Below, in pieces: positions 1 to 6,544 of a DNA stretch of 8,155 bases. Under the pieces are notes generated by a model, which did no database searches, had not been told where the DNA came from, and saw only the letters and a list, made by a program, of their open reading frames with translations. Each line of letters starts with the position of its first letter. Within the stretch, counting starts at the first letter, position 1. This DNA comes from CAYTID01 sp964437735. GTDB taxonomy: Bacteria > Bacteroidota > Ignavibacteria > UBA10030 > BY39. Both the position numbers and the translations under genes were made by a program. Location: positions 1 through 8,155 of the forward strand of contig CAYTID010000096.1 in the NCBI GenBank assembly GCA_964437735.1, read 5' to 3'.

Positions 1-291
1 TTTCGATTGAACGGCGAAATCTATGATTGTAGTTGTTCCGCCAAAAGCAGCAGCAATGGTTCCGGTTTCAAAATCGTCAGTCGATTTAATATCGCCGTAC
101 GGCATATCTAGGTGCGTGTGAACATCTACTCCGCCCGGAATAACATACCTACCGCTTGCATCAATTATTCTACCGGCTTGCACATTTAAATTTTTACCAA
201 TGGTTGTAATTTTATCAAACTCAATAAAAATATCTGCGGTGTAATCCTGCTCAGCAGTAATGATGCGTCCGTTTTTAATTAATGTTGACAC
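1..291 (-). CDS. hydA: Dihydropyrimidinase / D-hydantoinase, N-terminal part (runs off the window)
   Basis: Only the first 97 codons are present; the gene continues past position 1. The product belongs to the cyclic amidohydrolase family that opens the ring of dihydrouracil, dihydrothymine or hydantoins (reductive pyrimidine breakdown) in the cytoplasm. Visible signs are the N-terminal small beta-domain start (residues 3-10, TLIKNGRI), then IPGGVDVHTHLDMPYG at residues 51-66 with the metal-binding His58-x-His60 pair, and DDFETGTIAAAFGGTTTIIDF at about 72-92, which is very typical of dihydropyrimidinases rather than dihydroorotases or allantoinases. The GTG at 291 is chosen because an in-frame TGA lies at 306-304, the nearby ATGs (302, 307) are out of frame, and GGAGA sits 4 nt upstream. 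Codons are AT-rich compared with the 1515-6489 cluster. Substrate choice (dihydropyrimidine or hydantoin) cannot be decided from this piece. Confidence 0.92.
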   Translation of the reverse strand, partial: MSTLIKNGRIITAEQDYTADIFIEFDKITTIGKNLNVQAGRIIDASGRYVIPGGVDVHTHLDMPYGDIKSTDDFETGTIAAAFGGTTTIIDFAVQSK

Positions 292-442
292 GTAATCTCC
301 ATTTCATTGATGCTTTTTGAAATAAAGTTAAATTATTTTCAACGCATTTGCAAAGTTTAATAATTTATCAACTCCCTTAAACGTATTAAGAAAGTAACAT
401 TGTATTCAGGAAGGTCTGTTAAGCTTTCAGAAATAAGTGAAT

Positions 443-907
443 TTACCGCCCATACGGCGAAGTTGCGCTTTTAGGATTAAATGGACTTCCATACTGACTA
501 TAAGGATTGTTAATGCTCGTCGGACTGTAAGGACTGCCATATTTTCCATAAGGATTGCTGGTGCTTTCAGAATCATATTTGTTTTTATTCATACGTCCCA
601 AATATGTGCCTCCTGATCCGTATATTTTTGGAGATTCAGTACTGCTATAAGGATTTGTAACACCTTCAGAACTGTATCTACTACCGTACCTGCCGTACGG
701 ATTATTTATGCTTTCAGAAGAATAAACGCTCCCGTATCGCCCATAAGGATTTGATATACTATTCGGATCATAAGGATTCTTGTTAACATTACCAAGATAT
801 TTACCCTCCTTAGAATACAACTTCGGAGATTCAAACAAGTTATTATTTTGTGTAAACAGTATATTGGAAAACGACAATATTAAAAGACAGCAAATGAATA
901 TTTTCAT
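443..907 (-). CDS. Small exported protein of two tandem NPYGRYGS-type repeats
   Basis: The protein has 154 residues. Residues 1-20 form a signal peptide (MKIF, hydrophobic ICCLLILSFSNILF, then TQ), so export is likely. The rest is an internal duplication: E26-T90 and E91-R154 align end to end, each starting ESPK(L/I)Y, then YLG, NKN, YD, SNPYG(R/K)YGS, SINNPY and a final Pro/Tyr/Gly/Ser run. Mature-chain composition is mostly Tyr, Gly, Asn, Ser and Pro with no Cys, which suggests an extended, non-enzymatic chain. Proteins with ESP..Y...G.YLG...NPYD and NPYGRYGS motifs recur as uncharacterised secreted proteins in many bacteria; I know no function. The ATG at 907 is preferred over the in-frame ATG at 919 because the GGAGG ribosome site overlaps the upstream ATG. 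It is separated from the 1006 gene by a terminator and is probably its own transcription unit. Confidence 0.8.
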   Translation of the reverse strand: MKIFICCLLILSFSNILFTQNNNLFESPKLYSKEGKYLGNVNKNPYDPNSISNPYGRYGSVYSSESINNPYGRYGSRYSSEGVTNPYSSTESPKIYGSGGTYLGRMNKNKYDSESTSNPYGKYGSPYSPTSINNPYSQYGSPFNPKSATSPYGR

Positions 908-912
908 AAAAT

Positions 913-917
913 CCTCC
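913..917 (-). promoter_or_regulatory. Shine-Dalgarno site deciding the start of the repeat protein
   Basis: Read on the minus strand, GGAGG lies 5 nt before the ATG at 907. It is embedded in the upstream in-frame ATG codon at 919-917 (ATGGAGG), so ribosomes bound here initiate at 907 and the longer reading starting MEDF is unlikely. Confidence 0.75.
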
Positions 918-951
918 ATAATATTTATGTAAAATATACAATATATAATTT

Positions 952-977
952 AAAAAACAGTATCAATTCCTGATACT
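952..977 (-). terminator. Intrinsic terminator closing the 1006-6489 cluster
   Basis: On the minus strand a perfect 7-bp stem AGTATCA / TGATACT with loop GGAAT is followed by G and six T residues (957-952). It lies 29 nt downstream of the TGA stop of the small membrane gene at 1006, where an operon terminator would be expected. The plus-strand reading also has a short T run (978-981), so weak bidirectional activity is possible, but no plus-strand gene needs it. Confidence 0.75.
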
Positions 978-1005
978 TTTTCCTCCCCGTTATTTCAAGA
1001 ATACC

Positions 1006-1188
1006 TCAGTAAAACAATCTTCTTATTATCTGAGGCAGACCTTCCTTGATAGTTTTCTTCATATCCCTGATTATCGTTTCCCTGTCGTCCCAGAGCAATT
1101 TAAGTATTTGAGGACGCTTAATAACCAGTATCAGAAAAATGAACACAATGAAAAAGGCGACAAGGCCGAGTGCTTGGAGGACGATCAT
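1006..1188 (-). CDS. Small single-pass membrane protein, 60 aa
   Basis: Sixty residues: an N-terminal hydrophobic helix at about 3-23 (VLQALGLVAFFIVFIFLILV), then a basic amphipathic segment (KRPQILKLLWDD...) running to the C-terminus with several Lys and Arg residues, which should lie on the cytoplasmic side. No family is recognised. The ATG at 1188 overlaps the TGA of the preceding 84-residue gene in an ATGA arrangement, and a GAGGA ribosome site lies 10 nt upstream inside that gene, so the two are translationally coupled and probably work together. It is the last gene before the hairpin terminator at 952-977. The overlap and terminator support a real gene despite its size. Confidence 0.7.
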   Translation of the reverse strand: MIVLQALGLVAFFIVFIFLILVIKRPQILKLLWDDRETIIRDMKKTIKEGLPQIIRRLFY

Positions 1189-1439
1189 TGGTGATTATTC
1201 CTCTGTCCGCGTTGAGCGGCCGGTTGACGCCTGTTGTTAAAATATACTATAAAAGCCCCCGCAGTAAGTACGGTAATACCCAGAAGGATACCATGTAAAA
1301 ACTTAGTTAATATCAACCCGATACTAACCAGTATCAGGACAATAGCATTGATAAATGTGTGAAAGCGTCTGAATATGAAGAAGTAGAGTGTTCCGAGAAT
1401 TAAACTAGCCATTGCAACTATACCGACGAGCATGAACAT
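1185..1439 (-). CDS. Small multi-pass membrane protein, 84 aa
   Basis: Eighty-four residues with three hydrophobic segments at about 3-22, 28-47 and 49-67, separated by a short RRFH basic turn and a KFLH turn. It ends in a hydrophilic tail rich in Arg, Gln and Asn (NNRRQPAAQRGQRNNHQ). No family is recognised and there are no catalytic motifs. The first ATG (1439) is used because AAGGA lies 8 nt upstream; the second ATG (1433) is 14 nt away and less suitable. It overlaps the next gene (1006-1188) by 4 nt. A 75-nt gap separates it from the TPR gene upstream, the largest gap in the cluster, so co-transcription with the larger genes is likely but less certain than for the other junctions. Confidence 0.72.
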   Translation of the reverse strand: MFMLVGIVAMASLILGTLYFFIFRRFHTFINAIVLILVSIGLILTKFLHGILLGITVLTAGAFIVYFNNRRQPAAQRGQRNNHQ

Positions 1440-1514
1440 TTTGATTATCCTTTTATTATATAACTTATTATTACCGTATGTTTATTTGCGATGATATTCG
1501 TTTCACAATATTAT

Positions 1515-2450
1515 TTACATTCCTTTTATCGCGTCTATAGCCGAATTTGCCATTTCTATCCTGTCCGTGTCTGCAGGATGCGCGTATCTCAGAAAATTTT
1601 CATAAGAACTCAATGCTTTTTCCGGCATTCCGTACCAATGTTCGATGTGTCCTTTCCTGAACAATACATCAGGACACTCCGGATCGAGCTTCAGCGCTTC
1701 ATTAATACATCTGAATATTTCATTCTGTGTCACCTCGAGCTGTAAATTAATTTTAGCCAGATAATCGTCGGGAGTCGGAGGTTTTATTTCCAATATTCTT
1801 CCCGCACATTCGAGGGCCTCTTCCAACTGATTAAGGTGTATATGGCAATCTCTTTTGTTCTTTAAGATCTCGAAGTTGCCGGGCATTAACTCCAGATATT
1901 TTTCATACATCGCCGCGGCTTCGGCATATTTTCCCATTTCTATATAGATATGTCCCTTATAATCATAAGATATATGTGATGCCTGGTCCACGGCAAGTGC
2001 CTTATCGAACGACTCAATGGCTTCGCTTAAATTATTTTTGCCTGTCAGACAAATTCCCTTGAGTTCCCATCCAAGCGGCGAATCGGGAAATTCATCAATG
2101 TAGATGCTCAAATAATTCAGCGCCTCATTAAACTCCCGCAGTGAGGCGAGATTCTGCGCTTTAAGATATATGATCTCAGAATTACGGGGCTTTTCGTCCA
2201 GCAGCTGGTCGAGATATATTTTGGACTTATCGAATTCCCTCAGCACGTGATGGCAAATGGCGAGACCTATTTTGGCTACGGAATTTTTTCTGTAAACGCC
2301 GAGAGCCGCACTGAATACCTCAATGGCATCTGACACTCTGTTGGTATCCAGCATATAGTGCCCTCTCTTGATATGTTCTGTAAAATTTCTATAGTTTGGA
2401 AACAGCGCCAGTTTAATATATTCGATAATATTTTTGTAATTATTCATCAT
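1515..2450 (-). CDS. TPR-repeat protein
   Basis: The protein has 311 residues (310 if the second ATG at 2447 is used; GGGA is better spaced for that one). After a short N-terminal part (1-23), tetratricopeptide repeats of about 34 residues run almost to the end. Clear units are at about 127-160 (W.LKG..L......EAI..FDKAL..D), 161-194 (YKGHIYIEMGKYAEAAAMYEKYLELMP) and 263-296 (LFRKGHIEHWYGMPEKALSSYENFL), with degenerate units at about 24-125 and 195-262. There is no signal peptide or membrane helix, so it is probably a cytoplasmic protein-binding scaffold. It starts 18 nt after the DUF445 gene, so it is likely co-transcribed. The binding partner is unknown; neighbours suggest the FtsZ-like or DUF445 protein, which is inference only. 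Confidence 0.9.
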   Translation of the reverse strand: MMNNYKNIIEYIKLALFPNYRNFTEHIKRGHYMLDTNRVSDAIEVFSAALGVYRKNSVAKIGLAICHHVLREFDKSKIYLDQLLDEKPRNSEIIYLKAQNLASLREFNEALNYLSIYIDEFPDSPLGWELKGICLTGKNNLSEAIESFDKALAVDQASHISYDYKGHIYIEMGKYAEAAAMYEKYLELMPGNFEILKNKRDCHIHLNQLEEALECAGRILEIKPPTPDDYLAKINLQLEVTQNEIFRCINEALKLDPECPDVLFRKGHIEHWYGMPEKALSSYENFLRYAHPADTDRIEMANSAIDAIKGM

Positions 2451-2468
2451 ATTCCCATAAAATTTTAT

Positions 2469-3773
2469 TTAAAAAAGAAAATATCTTACAACAGCGATTA
2501 TCAATCCTACAGATCCACCTATAACAGCACCGTTGAGACGGATATATTGAAGATCATCACCCACTTTATCGCGTATCTGATTCACAAGTCCTTTATCGTC
2601 GAGTTTTCCGGGAGCGAGACTTGAACGGACCATTTCACCTATTGTATGATGATATTTTTCAACAAGACTAATAATAGTCTGGCGCAACCATGTATCAATT
2701 TTTTCCTGCGCGGCTTTATCCGAACTCAGTTCTGAAAATATTTTATCGATGTTGTTTTTCACGATTATCATCAGATGGGTTTCATTATTTTCCAGCTGAG
2801 AGCCGACGGAAGTTTTAAATCTGTTCAGGATCCCGGTTATAATGTCTTTAAGGTCGGCATTAGCCAGCAGCCGTTTTTGAATATCGGCAATTGTCTCAGC
2901 GGCTGAGGGATCTCCCGATGATAGCTGACGCGCGAAACCGAGGAGCGAATTATTTAACTTAACGCGGGAAGGGTGGAAAGGATCGGCTTTTGCTTCTGAG
3001 ATAAACAGGTTTATCTTCTGCAATATTTTATTGGTGACCAGTTCCTGGTCGAGCGATTTTGTGGCCTCCGCTATAAAAATGAACGTCGCTTTTAACATTC
3101 CCGTCTTACGATACTCCTCTATTGCCTCACGCACCTTTTCCGTAATAAGTTTCCTGGTGGACGGATCGTTTGCCGTATTTCCTGCAGTATCCAGTATAAC
3201 CTCCCAAATCTTATCATGGTCTCCGCGTAATATAGATTCTTCCAGCCACTTGCCGATCGGTTTAGACATGTTAACCCCTTCGATCTGGTCTTTTAAAATT
3301 CTTTCCAGGAAAGCCGCAACTTCGGGTTTATCGAGTTCGCCTGTAAATCGTGAGATTATGTCACGGACAAACCCTATGACTTTTCCTCTGTTCTCATTGT
3401 CGCGCATAATGCTTATTACGGATTCAGAAAATTTTATTCCTGAAAGCCGTTCAGTGATAACGTCGGGAGCCAGCCAGTGATTAGTCACCAGATCAACCAC
3501 TCCTTCCGTAAGCCGCTGACGATTTTTAATAATAATGTTGGTATGTCGTCTGACATAAGGAATTTTCACCTCTTTGAAAAGGGCCGTGACCGCAAACCAG
3601 TCAGCCAGACCCCCGATGGTCGCCGCTTCAAAAGCTGAGGCGAGAATGACAAGGGCCGGCAGATACGGAAAACCGAAAAGTATCATCGTTTCCGCCAGTA
3701 TGAAAAGCGATCCTGAAACTATCAGAGAGTTCCTGCCGATATTCTTTTTATTTTTCATAGTATTATTTTTCAT
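2469..3773 (-). CDS. DUF445 (YjiN-like) membrane protein
   Basis: The protein has 434 residues, a usual length for the DUF445 family. Two hydrophobic segments lie at about 15-35 and 37-53, followed by the family hallmark GGLADWFAVTALF at 54-66. A long helical, charged middle region has several repeated amphipathic stretches. The second hallmark DDLQYIRLNGAVIGGSVGL at about 406-424 leads into a C-terminal membrane helix ending in RYFLF. Both ends are therefore membrane-anchored with a large soluble domain between them. The biochemical role of DUF445 is not established. The start is uncertain: ATGs at 3773 and 3758 lie in two copies of a tandem 15-nt repeat and neither has an SD site. The gene follows the FtsZ-like gene by 9 nt and precedes the TPR gene by 18 nt, so it sits in mid-operon and may rely on translational coupling. 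Confidence 0.92.
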   Translation of the reverse strand: MKNNTMKNKKNIGRNSLIVSGSLFILAETMILFGFPYLPALVILASAFEAATIGGLADWFAVTALFKEVKIPYVRRHTNIIIKNRQRLTEGVVDLVTNHWLAPDVITERLSGIKFSESVISIMRDNENRGKVIGFVRDIISRFTGELDKPEVAAFLERILKDQIEGVNMSKPIGKWLEESILRGDHDKIWEVILDTAGNTANDPSTRKLITEKVREAIEEYRKTGMLKATFIFIAEATKSLDQELVTNKILQKINLFISEAKADPFHPSRVKLNNSLLGFARQLSSGDPSAAETIADIQKRLLANADLKDIITGILNRFKTSVGSQLENNETHLMIIVKNNIDKIFSELSSDKAAQEKIDTWLRQTIISLVEKYHHTIGEMVRSSLAPGKLDDKGLVNQIRDKVGDDLQYIRLNGAVIGGSVGLIIAVVRYFLF

Positions 3774-3780
3774 AGTATTT
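3751..3780 (-). repeat. Tandem 15-nt duplication carrying two candidate start codons
   Basis: On the plus strand 3751-3765 (TTTTTCATAGTATTA) and 3766-3780 (TTTTTCATAGTATTT) differ at one base. Each copy carries one in-frame ATG for the DUF445 gene on the minus strand, so the protein begins MKNNTMKNKK. There is no purine-rich SD upstream of either. Confidence 0.8.
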
Positions 3781-3782
3781 TT

Positions 3783-4652
3783 TTATTCATATAACCACAG
3801 TCGCACAAAATATTGAACGTCGAGATTTATATTATATTGCAACAGACAATTATCCGGATTTAATTTATAAACACCTTCTTTCAGGATGCGGGAAATTTCC
3901 CCGCACACCGATAAAGTGACAGGTTCGTTAACCTGCACATGTAATATAGAGTTAACGAGTGTTGAGTCTTCCAATCCTGATATCAAAGGGCTTTGGAAAA
4001 CCTCATTCAGCGCGTCAGGTCCTCCGTAACCGATTGAAAATTCCAGCTTACCCATACTTCTGATAAACCTTCCTAAAGGGGTGTTTGCCTTATCTGACGA
4101 CTGAATGTTCGCCATATAAATATAAGATTCCAATGCCCTCTGCATTAACCCGATCACCGTTTCTTTTCGCTCTGCCATTGTTTGGCTTTTTGCATACAGA
4201 TTTATCAGCCCCGTTGGTATTAGCAGAAACGCGTCTGAGATTACTTCTATTTCCTCTATGAGTTTTTCGATTTTTCCTGAAATCACGTTTTGCATCCTCA
4301 CTACCGGCGGGACGATAAACGAAACAATCCTGTATTCGTTCTTTAATACGCCGGAATCAAGAATTTTTCGAAAGACTAGCCCGCAGTTTTCATCGCCCGG
4401 ATATCCAAACAATATCAGGCTGCTCCCTTCGGGAATTGCACTGTTAAACCTTGACCCGAAATCATCCTGCGAGAAACCATTCCCCCCGGCGAATACAAAA
4501 CCGTCAAGTACTCCTCCGGTGTTGTCTGTATTCCCGACGCAGATATAGCGGTTATCACCGGAATCTTTTTCCTTCAGCTTCCTCAGATACTCTGCCGCAT
4601 TCCCGCCGATCCCGATGACGGTCAGTTTTTTCAGTGGTTCCGTTCGAGTCAT
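3783..4652 (-). CDS. Degenerate FtsZ/tubulin-like protein
   Basis: The protein has 289 residues. The order of motifs follows FtsZ from end to end: KLTVIGIGGNAAEYL at 9-23 (T1 loop, shortened), NTD at 41-43 (T2), AGGNG at 55-59 (T3), SLILFGYPGDENCG at 78-91 in place of the T4 GGGTGTG loop, IVSFIVPP at 109-116, then DAFLLIPTGLINLY at 140-153 where FtsZ has DTLIVIPNDRL. The C-terminal half matches MGIG..A, SPLL and the L.V....LTL.E..E....I stretch (about 206-260), ending in PDNCLLQYNINLD. The T4 signature and the T7 catalytic aspartates are missing and there is no C-terminal FtsZ tail peptide, so ordinary GTP-driven polymerisation is doubtful. The ATG at 4652 is chosen: it overlaps the TGA of the hydrolase gene (ATGA), has GGAAG upstream, and gives the usual short FtsZ N-terminus. 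Assignment rests on motif order; a fold search would test it. Confidence 0.72.
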   Translation of the reverse strand: MTRTEPLKKLTVIGIGGNAAEYLRKLKEKDSGDNRYICVGNTDNTGGVLDGFVFAGGNGFSQDDFGSRFNSAIPEGSSLILFGYPGDENCGLVFRKILDSGVLKNEYRIVSFIVPPVVRMQNVISGKIEKLIEEIEVISDAFLLIPTGLINLYAKSQTMAERKETVIGLMQRALESYIYMANIQSSDKANTPLGRFIRSMGKLEFSIGYGGPDALNEVFQSPLISGLEDSTLVNSILHVQVNEPVTLSVCGEISRILKEGVYKLNPDNCLLQYNINLDVQYFVRLWLYE

Positions 4653-5656
4653 ATTTTCTTCTTCCACACCATGTAGTCGCCGGTCTTCGGACAAAAGAGC
4701 ATTTTCTGGAAACTTTCGGAATTGCAGACAGGATATTTGCTTATTGTTTTTGCCATTCCATTAATATCTTCGCGTGAAACTTTCAATAATTCCTTTTCAA
4801 GCACGTTCCGGCGTTCCAATGACCAGGAAAGATTTTCGGGATCGTCTTCATTAAGGTATTCAAACTTTGACGATCTGTAATGGTTACACAAGGTCAACAC
4901 ATCTCCTTGTATCGGAATTACGGAATGTTTATCCGATGTTCTTTCAATGACGCATGCCCGGTCTCTTGTTGTTCCGCACAGCATGAAAAAGACGGAGGGA
5001 GCGACCGGTTCGCTTTTAAGTACTTTCAGCGCCTCCTCGTAAGTATCGCAGTTTTCAAGAACGTATCTGAGCAGGAAAGCCGGGCCTATTTTACCGATCG
5101 ACGGGAAAGATTCGGGATTTGCCCAATTCATCGTGACCGAGTACTTTCCGGGAAGCATACCCGAGAGCACGCCGACCATCCCCGCGATTCCCGCGGCAAT
5201 GAATTTTCTTTTTCCTTTACGGAACTCGAATACACTTGTAGTATTTGCAATATTTTTCAGAGGCCAGTCAAGGTTACGCACATGTACGGGTCCTGTTCCG
5301 GGAAAATATTTAACTCCCGCCGTACAGCCGAATATTTTCAACTGGGGCCAGGTGTCTAACACATATTGGGCCTGTCCGAATTCATACGAACACTGAAGCA
5401 TTGCCGCTTCGCCGAAACCGAGATCGAGTGCATCGGCAAAGAAGTTTATCTCATCCGCGTACAATCCTCCGTAAACTTCATAAAGATATCCGAATGTGCT
5501 CATAAAAAAACCCGGGACGGACTGAAAATTTTTACCAGCTTCCCTGAGCAGTTTTTTTATTGCCGGCAACTCTTTCTCCGCTACATGTTTCCAGCGGAGG
5601 TCTTCGGGCCGATTAAGATCTATCGTGTAGCGAGGTATTTCTTTCGAATAAGACAT
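4649..5656 (-). CDS. Acid ceramidase / NAAA-type N-terminal-nucleophile amide hydrolase
   Basis: The protein has 335 residues and belongs to the acid ceramidase, N-acylethanolamine acid amidase and choloylglycine-hydrolase superfamily, which cleaves linear amide bonds of lipid amides. The N-terminal part (YTIDLNRPEDLRW, about 10-22) resembles the NAAA-beta region. Cys111 in FGCTAG is the expected nucleophile exposed by self-cleavage. Arg127 and Asp130 of RNLDW follow at +16 and +19, the same spacing as Cys126, Arg142 and Asp145 of human NAAA. Asn258 (CNHY) is the likely oxyanion-hole Asn. GMVGVLSGMLPGKYSVTMNW at 159-178 matches the family G..G..TG..PG.F...N block. No signal peptide is visible, so a cytoplasmic location is likely, unlike the lysosomal relatives. 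It starts 2 nt after the C39-like gene and overlaps the FtsZ-like gene by 4 nt. The substrate is unknown: fatty-acid amide, acyl-amino acid or peptide are all possible. Confidence 0.88.
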   Translation of the reverse strand: MSYSKEIPRYTIDLNRPEDLRWKHVAEKELPAIKKLLREAGKNFQSVPGFFMSTFGYLYEVYGGLYADEINFFADALDLGFGEAAMLQCSYEFGQAQYVLDTWPQLKIFGCTAGVKYFPGTGPVHVRNLDWPLKNIANTTSVFEFRKGKRKFIAAGIAGMVGVLSGMLPGKYSVTMNWANPESFPSIGKIGPAFLLRYVLENCDTYEEALKVLKSEPVAPSVFFMLCGTTRDRACVIERTSDKHSVIPIQGDVLTLCNHYRSSKFEYLNEDDPENLSWSLERRNVLEKELLKVSREDINGMAKTISKYPVCNSESFQKMLFCPKTGDYMVWKKKI

Positions 5657-5658
5657 AA

Positions 5659-6489
5659 TCAGTCCTCCCCTAAACCGCAGCCTATGACGGTAAGAGCGGC
5701 TGACAAAGCCGAAACCGCCTCGACTATTTTGTTGTTAGAAATACTCAAATTGTGGGAGACCGCAACCTTTTTGTAATTTTCAAGCTCCCATTCGATATAA
5801 TCCTCATCCGTATCTATATAATAGTAGCCCGCCGAGTCAAGGATTATTCCTCCGTAAGTATCGAAGAATTCCTTTGCCGATACAGAATTTTTACTGTCTT
5901 TGGGGGAATCAAAGAGCTCGCTCAGATCTTCGAGATAGTAACCCCAGTATTCAGCCAGATCATCGTCATCGAACATATCATACACTTTCGGAAATTTCCC
6001 GACTATCGAATGCGATAATTGTGTTTTGTCTTTCGGCTCCACTCCGATGAAGAAATATTCATCATCGTCCGAAATCCAGTCGGCGATATCGGTCCAGCTC
6101 CAGACACCGTAAAGTTCATCGTCGGCGGAATCGATCCAGTAATAAGAATTACCTCTTTTGCCGGCAAGCACCGCCCAGTGATCGTCACTGAACGAATAAA
6201 CGATAACGGGGATATTTTTCAGCAGAAGGTCGTCAATACTTTTACGGGCTCTAAGTTCGCCGGTATCCGAAAATACCCTGGGAACGCAACCGGCGTTCCT
6301 GATACCTCGTTTAACTTCATCTTCATTGGTCCCTTTTATATTGGCAAGCCAGTAAGGCACTCCCGTGAAATTGTGTACGTCCTTTTGGGTGACAGGAATT
6401 CCGTTCAAGAGCAACGCGTGAACAAGCGACCTCTGACCGCATATTCCTTCATAGTCATCCTGATTTTCAAAACCTGTAGGTATTTGCAT
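5659..6489 (-). CDS. C39-like papain-fold protein with acidic C-terminal region
   Basis: The protein has 276 residues. The first 150 look like a C39-type papain-fold domain: Gln10 seven residues before Cys17 in GICGQRSLVHALLLNG (oxyanion Gln and nucleophile Cys), then His104 in SDDHWAVLAG and Asp120 in YYWIDSADD complete a Cys-His-Asp triad, and YFFIGVEP closes the domain. Residues about 151-276 are rich in Asp, Glu and Tyr with no recognised domain, ending in a small-residue hydrophobic stretch (VEAVSALSAALTVIGCGLGED). There is no signal peptide or transporter domain, so it is a stand-alone cytoplasmic C39-like protein, not a bacteriocin exporter. Such proteins can be peptidases or, as in phytochelatin synthases, acyl/peptidyl transferases. 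It is the first larger gene of the cluster and ends 2 nt before the amide hydrolase. The ribosome site is weak (GAGAG); the upstream ATG at 6500 is out of frame. Confidence 0.82.
   Translation of the reverse strand: MQIPTGFENQDDYEGICGQRSLVHALLLNGIPVTQKDVHNFTGVPYWLANIKGTNEDEVKRGIRNAGCVPRVFSDTGELRARKSIDDLLLKNIPVIVYSFSDDHWAVLAGKRGNSYYWIDSADDELYGVWSWTDIADWISDDDEYFFIGVEPKDKTQLSHSIVGKFPKVYDMFDDDDLAEYWGYYLEDLSELFDSPKDSKNSVSAKEFFDTYGGIILDSAGYYYIDTDEDYIEWELENYKKVAVSHNLSISNNKIVEAVSALSAALTVIGCGLGED
5663..5670 (-). promoter_or_regulatory. Strong Shine-Dalgarno site of the amide hydrolase gene
   Basis: GGGGAGGA on the minus strand, ending 6 nt before the ATG at 5656, lies within the last codons and stop of the C39-like gene. 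It is the strongest ribosome site in the cluster, so the hydrolase may be made in excess of its neighbours. Confidence 0.7.
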
Positions 6490-6544
6490 AATACTCTCAT
6501 TATTGTTTTTGGGAAAAATAACAAAACAAACTTTTAGAAGAGTA

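Noticed and set aside
292..442. Gene or clear promoter between the repeat protein and the dihydropyrimidinase
   Set aside because: No frame with coding character; possible -35/-10 pairs (TTGCAA with TAACTT) match too poorly to call, and no hairpin with a T run is seen.
1455..1460. TATAAT upstream of the 84-residue membrane gene as a promoter
   Set aside because: It lies only 15 nt from the start codon, so the transcript would begin within the ribosome site; there is no suitable -35.
3031..3480. Plus-strand frames opposite the cluster (for example 3031-3480, 4880-5359, 6019-6537)
   Set aside because: They lie antisense to genes with clear family motifs, lack ribosome sites and show no protein-like motifs.
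4653..4694. Longer N-terminus for the FtsZ-like protein starting at ATG 4694
   Set aside because: It would overlap the hydrolase gene by 46 nt, adds a hydrophilic segment not expected in FtsZ, and the ATG at 4652 has a purine-rich site and a classic ATGA overlap.
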